From NCBI GenBank assembly GCA_022393335.1, contig JAJEKB010020608.1, positions 343,752 through 407,751 on the forward strand: 64,000 nucleotides of DNA, given 5' to 3'. A program made the position numbers and the translations under genes. The notes beneath the pieces were generated by a model. It saw only the letters and a program-made list of their open reading frames with translations. It did no database searches and was not told where the DNA came from. Positions 23,801 to 35,800 of this stretch are shown one piece after another. The stretch's first letter is position 1. Every line of letters begins with the position of its first letter. The DNA is from Macrotrachela quadricornifera (taxonomy: Eukaryota; Rotifera; Eurotatoria; Philodinida; Philodinidae).

Positions 23801-26800
23801 GAAGTTGTCTAATGGAATTTTAAACGAAAACAATGATGAATCTGAATGTTATTCGCCTGCCAAAACAGTCGCAAAAGGAGAAAAATGTGTTTTCACAGAG
23901 AAAATAATGTAAATGCTATCACTTACGGATGATCATGTGGTAGACGCTTGAAATAATGCGCAAAATCAAAAGACGCCATTTGTTGATTCCAGTAGGTAAA
24001 GCTCGGTGAATGATCCACTTGCTGGAGATGCAGTAAGTAGTCCAAATATGTCAAATCATTTGGGTTCATTGGTAATTCCCCCATGCTGTAAGCTTGTGTG
24101 AGACTATCGAAGAAAATAGGGAGCGATGTACCATCAATAGCCTCATGTCGCATGTTAATAATAATGATATCTCCAATGAGGATCATATCGGTGTCTTCCT
24201 GGTTACCTTTCGACATGTGAACAATGTGTAGTCGCACGACACGTCCACGAGTGAGATCATGGATACCCATTGAAAATTCCTTTTGAATGAGGTCTTCCAG
24301 TGCATTGTGGCTGTCACAAAGTCGACTTGTAACGAACGAAAATCCTTCATCTGTGAGTTGTTCGATTTGTTGGATCCATTCATTGGTGATAGGGTCACGG
24401 AAGATAGATGAATGGAGGACAGCATGTTTCTTAACAGTCAGATGAAGTGCATGACGCAAACGCTGGATGGATATACTAAGAGAATGAAACGAAGAAGCTA
24501 TACGTTTCAAGGATTGTTCAATATTAACACATGCAGGATCTAGAACTATTGAAATACTAACTCGAATTGAGCTTGTAAAACTTTCTAGAATATCATTCAA
24601 TGGGAGAAAGCAAATTTTGGATCCTGGTGAATCATGTTATACTTTGAAATTCAATAGAATTCACGCGGATATGCGTTTTTCTTTCTTAGTATCACTATTG
24701 TTGTCTTTATTCTCTTTCTCCTAGAGAAGAGTCTTGCGGACATAAATTACCCACTTCCTTGCTTGTCTCTCCGCGCTTCACTGATTGGTCGAAAAATGAC
24801 ATCAAACTGGAAGGCATTCCTTCGTATAAAGCTCGATCTAGAGGTAATCAGAATCGAGGAACACGAATCCGATGTTAGTTTTTGCAACTTGTATAGATGA
24901 CATGGTCAGCAGTACCGCAGAAGATGATTTCTACGAGAAAGAGCTGAGCGAATCCCTTGACGAGCGTTACTTGTGATAAATATGCAGATAATGTGTCGAA
25001 TGACTGGACTGATAAAAAAAAACTTTAGATATTTGTCTATACTCTAAAAGAAATAGCTACTTTTCTGAATCCTCCGAAAAGGTTTGGTAGGTGTCAGAGA
25101 TGAGCAAGTCATTTTTCAAGTGGGGTTAAAGTATTTAGTGAAGAGGAGTTATAAACACTTTCAAAAATGACATGAAAGAATGACTTGTCTATTTCTGGCA
25201 GGCATGCACAAGGTTCTAAATGTGTTGAAAGGCTTAAAAACTTATTCTTGGAATATACGAACGTTAAAAGAATCTTCCTCCGAATGCACGGACAAAACTA
25301 TCACGTACGCCACCTTTTTTCAAGTTCCGTTTAGCGAGCAAAGCTTTTGTACGGAAATACGAAACCTCTCGTTTCCTAGGTGACATAACGGTTTCGTATA
25401 AAACTACGGTGCAAAACCATAAGACTTAATAGAAGCCTATAAAGATTTTTTGGAGATGGTTTCACCTGTTTATTCAGGGAAAATCACTTTACAATTACGT
25501 AGATTTTAAGAATAGTTCTTTAAGCCCTCGGACACATTTGGGATCTTTACATACCTGAGAAACCTTTCTATAGGTTGGAAAAGTATCTAATTTTTGGTGG
25601 TGATGTCACCGAGAAAAGAACAACTCATTTTACTTCAATAGGGTGTAGATATTCAAATTTTTTCTATGAATTATCACTGGCTCACATCGACACGAAAGAG
25701 TTAATCTGTGGATCTATGCTCGGTGCCAATTCTGCTCTATCGAATCGAAATGTTTACAAGATTCTAAACGGTTTCTATCAATATCAAAAACTAAGATTTT
25801 TCAGAAAATTATAGAGCACCGCTTTACGTTCCAAGTTCGAACATTTTTATTAAGGCATTTTACTTGGTTTACTCTATTTTATCTACCATAGAAAGCTGTT
25901 TGTTGCTAGCTGTTTTCCCTCTGCAGTCACTCATCATATATTGTCTGCACATTTCATCATGACGGTAGCATCACTACTTTTTTGTGCTCAGCTTCCTATC
26001 GGTATAGTTGACTCACTGCACTATAAAAGAGGAAAAGTAAAAACATTCTTCGTATTTGAAAACTCTAAGAGTAGTAATAGAATCAGCATATCATGGTATT
26101 TTTAAATATTTTCTAAAGAAACTGTAAATGTTAAGACACGGAGAATGTCCTTAAATTCGATATTCTGCAAGGAATGCAAAGCTCGACTGGGACTGATATT
26201 CTGTTATATCACAGTTGTGAGCTCGTCTACACGCAGAGGAGATTATAAGAATTCAGTGCATGTCATAATTGTAGAGAATGGTCAGTTATATCGAATAGAC
26301 ATTTGAAGGTATGTAAGCGATTTGGCAAGGGAGAAAAATAAGAGTCTGGGAGTGTGTACTTTCTTCGTGCTGCACTTGCAACTTGCCATACTCCACTCTG
26401 CTGGAGCCTTATTTTTTCCGTTACACGCAAGTGTATGGACGAAAGTAGCGACATTCACTCCCACATCTACTCACACTATAAATTACTATTTATTAGAAAT
26501 GGACATGAATACGTATTAATATAGTTTTCAACACCATTTCCAGAGGGTTTCAGCAAAAACCTTAGTTGTCCATAATAAAAGCGTCTCTTTAAATATTCCG
26601 AACAGAAAGATCATGTTCAGAAATTCGCAAACTTAAATAATTAGGTGGAAGTCATTTTCTAGATTCCTTTTAACACGAAGTATACGCTTACCTGCCTTTC
26701 GACACTGTAAACACAAGAACAGCATTCAACAAATCCCATTCAGCTCTTGATCGGAACTGAGAATGATCCATAAGATCCAAGAGTGACATCCAGAATGCGC

Positions 26801-29800
26801 CAATGGGCCCTTAAAAAGTTAAAGCCATAATGTTAAATATTCACAATAAAAAAACCAGTAACGCTCGTCTGAAGACTCGTTCAGCTCTTTTTCGTAGACT
26901 TCGTGTAAATCACCTATCGCAACATCCCTGCTGCGATTCACTTACGATGGATCAGCCTCATATCTGACTTCTTCGATCCCGATCACCAGCCATAGCACTT
27001 ATCAAGAGGACTCGTTTCATTCTCCACTGAATTTCACACACGGCTCCTATCGGTTCTCTTCGCGAAACACCTTTTCAATCTTTCTCTAAACAATTTCTCT
27101 TCTACGGATAACACGAGTTTATCGTCGGTGATCGGTACCTCTTCGGAGAGCCACTCCCAATTCCTCTCTTTCTTGTCGTCGCATCACGTTCCTCAATGGG
27201 TCAGACACTCGACTGAAATGTAAAATATCTGTCCCCCATTCAGACAATCGAATACTTTTGGCTACACAATGTCATTTTTCACTTCGTTTTCGAGACACTC
27301 TTCACTATATTCCCACTAGTTGTTCGCAAAATCATCTGGATCTTCGATCCTCACATCTGACGTTCTTTCCATACGTGGAACGCAACAAGCGAACATCACT
27401 AATTTTCAGCACTTTTTCGAGAGGCAGAGATGTTTTTCGAAAGGTATCTCGTTCAGGTCAGTCTTGCGACACCATTCTTTTCCAAGTACAAGCAGATTGT
27501 GAATGTGAGTCTTGGACTGTATTTCACTCCATCACTCTAAGAGTCTATTTTATCGATCCTGGAACTCATCCTAAATGGATATCTTCTACCCCTACACCGA
27601 GTCTGAACCCATGTCATTTTATCTTAGTGAGTCATGCTCCCTCCTTTGGCTCCTCTTCTCCACCAGTTTCCGACGGAATCTAGCTCAAATTCGTTTTTAC
27701 AATATCGGAGAACTTCGAAAAACGTCTCTTGGTAAAAATCAGTTTTCGATGTTTTTTTGACCATGCGGACAGACAAGCAAGCAAGCAATCAGACAATTAA
27801 TGTTTGCATGACTCTTCTTTACGAGAAAGAGAATATACAGATATTATCTATTATTATATACGCCCGGAAAAAATAACTGGAATCAGTATTTGAGCCTTTT
27901 TGTCATCATAAACACTTCTTTTTCCAGAACGTATTATATATTCTGAAAGCCCAAGAAATTCTCTAACATCCTATATAATTAGATCTTAGTATGTACCTAA
28001 TTTTTTATTAAAAAAACATATGAGCTCAATACAGACACCTTCATGGTCACATTCCCACGAACATCATTTTATCTATATCGTCAGAATCAGTTGGTAAAAT
28101 TTTCATTGGAAAGTCGGATGTGATAGAGAATGTCAATCGCTACTAGAATATATGATTGCCTCTTTGAAAACAGCGTCGTTTTACCTATAATAACATTAAA
28201 ATAATAAAGAAATGTCACTAAAAGATTTTCTTTTTTCGAAGTTCCTTGAAGAAAGTTTTGCTCAAATATCCTTTAGCGCATTCAGTGTATCAATGCAAGT
28301 CTGGATAAAAATATGTAGGGTGATAGAGAATTTCAAGTTCTATCATAATCCATAATTTTTTTCCTTAGAAAATGTGTTTGCATGATAGGTGTAACTTGAA
28401 AGATGAAGAACGTACCACTTTTTGGCACTTGTCGATTGAGGGTACTTTTCTTGTGCTTCAATTTTCTTTCCAATAAATAAATGCAGAAAAATAAGTAAAT
28501 ATACAGAGTGATAAAAAAATTCACGCTCAATCAGAATCTATCTTTGTTCCTTCAAACAGATAGTTCTATAAGGGTTGAAAATTTCAAAAACTTATTTTGA
28601 TAGCTATAAAAAAATGATGTTTGTGGGAATGTGACCATGAAGGTGTCTGTATTGAGCTCAGATGTTTTTAATGATAATTAAGTACATATTAAAATCTAAT
28701 TATATAGGATGATAGAGAATTTCTTGGGCTTTCAGAATATATAATAAGTTCTGGAAAAAGAAGTGTTTATGATGACAAAAAGGCTCAAATACTGATTCCA
28801 GTTATTTTTTTACGGGCGACTATGATGTCTATTATTCAAACCTTTTCGTTAACTGCTAGAAAATCCATAAATCTACCTATTTGAATATAGGATATCTGGT
28901 TTTTCATCTAAAAAACGAATCTTTTCACTTTAGATTTATCTCAGAAATTCTGCTGACACATCTACGCAATGAAACGCATTTGTACCTTTTGTTGCTCCTG
29001 TTTTTCGTAGCTGCGGCAATTGGACAGTATGTCCATTATTGCTTTGTTGCTTCTTGAGAAACTCATTCAAGATTCTGCTGTGAAGATCAATAGTTGCTTT
29101 TTCAAGCAAATCGCTTATTGGCAGTTCACATCCTGAGCTAACAAAGTGACGGCGATATAGACTAAAAAGACTCATTATCCCAAGAGAATTTCCACCTAAC
29201 TGATACCAATTCGCATTTAAAGGTGGATCATCTTTGTTGTGTTCTCCACATATGAGTAGAACTTGTTGCCAAAGTTGTTGGATTTTGCGTGGGGTCGGCA
29301 TATCAACTTCATTTTCATGGCTTATAATGTCATGAGGCTTAAGAGTCGAAAAAACAGGTGATGGCAATACAGCTCGGTTTAATTTTCCATTTTGATTGCG
29401 TGGAAGTTTCTGTCCATACAAGAAAACATAAATGGTTGGACGCTTGATTGGAGATAGATGCAAGAAGCAAGCTTTTTGAACTATTGTTTTCAATTTCTCC
29501 TCTTCACTTGCTAACACCATCGTAGCGATGTAGGCAACTAAATAATCGTATTCATCATGCGTGACTTTCATAACCACACATTCGACGATATCGGACGAAG
29601 CATACATAATTACATGCTCAATTTCGGCTGGTTCTATACGTTGTCCTCGCAGTTTGATTTGGTAGTCAACTCGACTAACGGCAACCAAATTCCCATCGAC
29701 GTCCCATTTTTGAAGGTCTCCTGTTTTTATGTAGCGTACACCATCAATGTGCAGACATTGTTGTGCTGTCATTCCTGGTTCATTGAGGTATTCTTGAAAT

Positions 29801-32800
29801 ATATCGGATCCTGTGAATTAGAGATAAACATGTTTTGTTTTCCTATGACTCGTTCTGAGCTCACTGACAACTGAGTCTCATCGTTAAAAAGAATGTTGCC
29901 ACTCTTCGTCATACGAGCTTCGACGTACCCGATGCGACTGAAAATAAAAGCGTTCGACACTCTGTACTAGTCGGTATAATAATTTCTAGCTTCTAAAAAT
30001 CATCTTTTGAACTGAAAAATGTTGCAGCTAAGTCGCTCACCAGAATATAGCCAGATAAAATGTTCTAGTAGTCACTTTGCTTTATAGATCAAAGTAGCTG
30101 TTAAAACTTTCAAAACCATCCTTTTGTGCTGAAAATCTAAACTTTGAAGCTATCTACCAATGCCAAGTCTTCAGGTTGGAAAAAGAAGTAATCAACATAT
30201 ATTTTATGAATACAATAGTACCTATATTGTTTTCTTTCCTAAAACGATAGCGTTCAGCTTTTCAGCTACGGTAGCTCTATCAAGCAGCTGACTAATGAAC
30301 CTGGTAGTACCTGAACTTTGCTCAGAGTGTGAGAGAACAGTGTGAAACACTTACGAAAAAGCGAGTTTCATGTTCGTTAATTCTTGGACTGTCATGAGGT
30401 TCAGCAAAGCGCTGCATTTTAAAAGCATTCGTTCATTGGAATAGATCTTGTTACGAGTAGCGCACATCTGTAGTCATAATATGCATAGAATCGACAGAAA
30501 GAAAAACCATCGAAAGAAAAAATATCGAAAGTGCTATAAACAGAGTTCCAAGATCTACTATTCATTTAAAAAAGATCTCAGATGGTCAGATTCATGTGTT
30601 AATCTCTGTTATGAACTCCTTTCTTCGTTATCTTACCTGCAACATAGAGTTCTCCAATGGTGCCAACTGTCGTGACTGCTTGTCCTTCTTCGTCGAGGAG
30701 CATTACCGTACGGCCAGGTAAAGGACGGCCAATTGGAACCACAGAATAAGGGTAAGAAGCATGACGAGGGTCAGTTACTTGATATATGCAAATGGACTGA
30801 CATTCACTTTGTCCAAAGATATTAAATAATGCTGTTTGCGTAGGAAGGTACGGAGCAAAACGGCGTAGTATTGATGTTTTCAGGTTTTCGCCTACACCGA
30901 GAAATTAACATATTCATTCTACGTATACTCTAGAAGAATCAGGTCTGTCTACTAAACCTCTTCACAGAATAGAAGCCCATCAAGTCTTTAATTTTTTTTG
31001 CGTACTATAAGCTTTCAAAATGGCCGAGAAATTTGGGACGCACGAAGACCTAGTTTTTGAGCATTAATATTAATCTTTCTCGTGAAAGGCTCAAGGTTTC
31101 AAGCTGAAATTTTTGCCACGAGGTGCCCATTCCAGGACACATCTTCCCTAAAAGTTTCGTCACGATTGGATGACGTATGGCGAAAATAGAATTTTGGGTG
31201 GGGGCTGGGCCTTAATGAAGCATAGTAGTATCGTATTTTGAGCATTCAAAAATGCAAAAAATGTTAATTGAACTATTTATCTCTGTTTCTAAATTCTACA
31301 GGTTGTTTTTTTTCGATATATGCTTTCGTATTCATTTATCGTTCCTCTAGAGTTTTTTTGACAAAATGGACAGAACTACCTATGACCAAAAAACATACGT
31401 GACAAATGCTTGTACACTGAACAAAAGAACCTTTAGTCAACGAATTATCGTCAAGGATAATTCAGTCTATAGGTCAAAGGTGTTAAAGTAAACTTCGAAT
31501 AGACGAATAAAGAGAATGGATTGTTTTGCAAGACTTGGTGTATGAAACAAATAAAAGAAGTAAAAGCGCAAAAATGATCAATGAAGAGAAAGATAGATGG
31601 AATTTTTTCATTGGACGAAACAAATTTCCAGACTCTACTCATCGAAAGCAGCATGGTTTTGAAACCGTATAACGGACAGACAGACAGACAAATTGGTTTC
31701 ATTACCATCTGACAGACCCTAGACATTCAGTCTATGGAATATAACTCTGTCTTTGTTACAAAATAAAATAAGACAATCTGCAGGATAAAAGCCTTTGCAC
31801 AGATGTCCGACTCTGTTAAGCCACGTTACCGACCTGTAAATCTACATTTTTTTATTGGAAAGAGCAAAGTCTGAGCTATGGCTTTTGCATCAGACATATT
31901 TCTTTAAAACGAATATGAGGAGAAGCAAAGGCCAGACGCCTCTAAAATCATTTTTGTAACTTCACTATCGTGCAATATTATTTTCCATTTTTATTAGTTT
32001 TTTTAGATTATCAAAAAAATAAGAAAATACATACAACGGTGATTTTTGCAACATAAAGACTATTCTGTGTGATAGTGTATAAAAAGTTAAATATAAAGTT
32101 GATTTTCATACAAAAATAGTTTTTTCTGAAAGATGGTGCAATGTGATCATTCGTTGTATCTAATTGGTTTTTGGTGATGAACATACTCCATAACTATCTG
32201 TTTTCGATCGCTTACCTTTTATAAACTAACATATTTCGAACAATTAACACCCTTAGAGGTCATTTTGTACATGATTTTTGGAGACAATTACCCAGTGAAA
32301 AATGTCACACCCAAAATCTCGGTTATTTTTGATTAGCAGAAAAAATTTCAGATTTTTCACGTATAATTAGATTGAATTTGATTGAAATTAATACTTTGTG
32401 ACAAAAACAGTCTTTATACTCTAATTTTAATCGACATATACGATGGAAATCATATTTTCAATCCCAATCTGGTCAAATTTGAATCTAAAATAATTCTCTT
32501 ACAGGATTTTAATTGATGATAATCTTCATTACTGATTATTTATCCAATTTTGAATCTTAGTCGGTTGATATCCTTATTCCTGGATTGAAATCTGAATCTG
32601 AAATAATGATTTCGAATCTTAATCGACTGAGAATCTTGTCCATCGATTGAAATCACAATCCATACTGATTATTTTCCTGAAATTTATTCGATTGGAATCT
32701 TTTTGGGTGCTTTTAATCAAATTTTCATCCTTAATCGATTGATATCTATAACATGAATTAGAATCCAATCATGTTCAATCGATATATCTGATTTTTAATC

Positions 32801-35800
32801 TAATCATAATTGAATGTTTTGATTTTAAGTCAAAATCGGCTGAAATTCAAATCATGCACAATCGATTGTTTGATGTTCAACCAATGATTATTCATAATTC
32901 CGATTTCAATCGGATTCTGAATCAAAATCGATTAAAATCCTTCAAAACAAATGAAATCTTTAAAAGATAATTATAGATTGTAAAAATCCTAATCGATTTC
33001 AATCACAATGTTTAGAAAATGTGTTTTTCTCTAGTTTTCAGCGCTCCACCAAACTTCTTGATACTTTTTTCGGAATCCTTGCATCGACAAATACTAAGTG
33101 TAACGGCAGAGCAACCTTTGATGCTCTTATTCTACTCTCAGGTGTGATATTATTCGATACTTCCTCACGCGTGCGGAAATATTGTTGATCGAGACTGAAA
33201 TCAATTTTTTGACAGAAATCTATTGAAATCAGCAGAGTTCGCATATAACAGATAACAACTGATTGAAAATTTGGATGATAATCAAAGAAAATCGATTAGG
33301 ATGATTAGAATGGATTGAGCAATCCGATTTTAATCTATTTCGATTTGGATTTTGGTGCAGAACAATCGGATTTGTGACTCAGATTATACCTATGGGATTT
33401 TCCAATTTTTAATCAATTTTAATCGTGAAATTTTTCACTAGGTAATAACTTCTATCTTTGCAAACTCATAGTCCTTGCGGAAGATTTTCCTTTAAGAAAA
33501 CTTCACTTTTTCAACATTTGATCTAAAGCATGAAAAACCAATCTAAAAGATTTTCAATGAACTCAATATCAGTAGGGCTTTTCACTCTCAACATTCCGAT
33601 GGACTTGCTTCAATCTGGTCCGTACAGCTTAAAATAATCGAATAATACAAATTATTCAAGTTGCAAAGAAGTTGCAAGAACAATAATAAAGATGTTTGCA
33701 CCTCTTCGCATTTGTTAGAGAAAAACATTTAATAAAAAAGTTGTAGTTCAGACGTTGCTCGTTTCAATAAGAACAACTTCGTCGGATAAAAGATCGGTAA
33801 TGCGGTTTAACAGACTCGCACATTTGTGCAAAGATGTTTGCATCGTACGTTAGTTTCAGAAGAGCAGATACTAAAGGACGACAGCGCATAAGAAGTCAAA
33901 TCGATTCACTACGACGTTTCCTCGTTAGTTGTATTGAATTATATAGCGAGTCAGAGAACATGTTAAAAGTAACATGTTGGCACTGTTTTCGAGGAGTTTC
34001 GTGCATATTCTTACAAGGGGGGGGGGGGGGGGGAAAGCGGTTCCTAGTAGTCCTTCGCGGTGTATATGATTCAGTAAGAACTCTCACGAACCGTGGGGAA
34101 CCATGAGGAACCGGTAGGAACTAGCAGAAACCAGCAGGAACCATCAGGATCCTATAAAAACCACTGAGATCCGTCCAGATTCCGGAGACTATACTAACAT
34201 GAATATTGTTATGAACAACATACATAAACAGAATATCACCTTGCTGTATTTAAAATAAAAAGAAAAAACAGATCCAGAGATGAAACGATGACAAACACTG
34301 ATCCGAACCAAAATTCGACCCACAGCCAAAAACCATACCTCATAAAAGTGAACACCTCACACTCATGAGCAATTCTGGTGGTACTCTTAGGCCCTCATCT
34401 CTTATGTTTTTGGGGTACTTTATGTCTTCATCTCCTACAGTTTGAAGGTATCCTTAGGTTCTCATCGCCTACTTTTTAGAGGTGTTCCTGAGCACTTAAG
34501 TCCTATATTTTTTCGGGGTATCTTTAGCTCCTCGTTTACTTTTACATGAAGATACATTGTGTTCTCATTCCTGTTAAAACCGTATCAAAGAACACTATAC
34601 GCTCGAGTAATAGAATTGCAACCCCACGTTCATAATAGCTCGAACATCCTATAAACTCATCTACTCAGAACTAACACACAACGGGCAGCTCAGATGCTCG
34701 ACAAGTGAATTCATCAGTTGTCACTTTTTTGTGTAGGTCGGGTTACCTGTCTCAGCTAACTTGTTTCGCCTGTGATTTCTATGAATAGAGAACTTAGCGT
34801 CTTTCAACTATTCAAAAATGCATACCATATCGTACTAACAAAGCATTGAGGTGGAATAAAATCTTGAAATGGTTTTTATATAAAATAGTGCCGTTCTGTG
34901 AGACCCTTTCTTGTGAGGAAACTATATAGAGTTCGAAGAAAAACTCAATGAATAAAATTTACTATGAGTTTTCGCAGCAGTACTCATAGACGTTTCACTT
35001 GAAACTGAATATTTTGGGAAACTAAATTGCAATTCGTACGATTTATGCAGTACTTCATTAGACTTAGAGCCCATTCCACTGTGGAATGCTACAATTTGAC
35101 ATGTTATAAGATTCAGGATTTTGAACTATCTACTTAGGGCAGTCCAAAAGTAGTGGTGGAGGTACTTTATTTCCTTAAGCAGATGTATAAAAAAATTCTG
35201 TTTTTCACAAAAGATAGAGCGTCTCTCGCTCTATTTTTCTATACTATTTCATCATCATTCAAATGGTATTATACCAATAAAATCTCGATAAGAACTTTTT
35301 TCATGTAACTCTGGCTGGTAGCAACAGTGCATATTATCATCCGTGCGTGTTTTTATCATTTAATAGATTTTACTAAGAAACAAAATACATTACAAGATGC
35401 AGCGTGAAAAACTCTACAATTTACCAGGAACAGTTTATTTTAATTGTACAGTTTTTGCTTTCAAAAGTCATACTCCTGCGCAATCGTTTTTTGCTGTTGC
35501 GAAAAATTTTTTTTTCTCTACACAAAACAGGAAATTTTTCTTTCTATTTTTCTTTTTTTACCATTTAATACGTTTTACTAAAAGTGAGATATACTACAAG
35601 ATGCAGCGTGAAAAGCTCTGCTATTTGTACAATACAGCTGCTTGTGATGGTTTTCAAAATACGTAATATGCTGTGTTACCAATTTTCGCACGATCGAAAT
35701 TTGAATGCTCCAATTTTTGTCCGTTTCAAAAACAAAACGTAGGAGTATAAAAATAGGTAGTCTTAAGTAGATTGTAGAGCTTTATACGCCGCATCCTGCG

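Noticed and set aside
27258..27683. 141-codon plus-strand frame as a gene
   Set aside because: Ser/Thr-rich with no recognisable domain, inside an NRPS intron, with overlapping frames of similar length.
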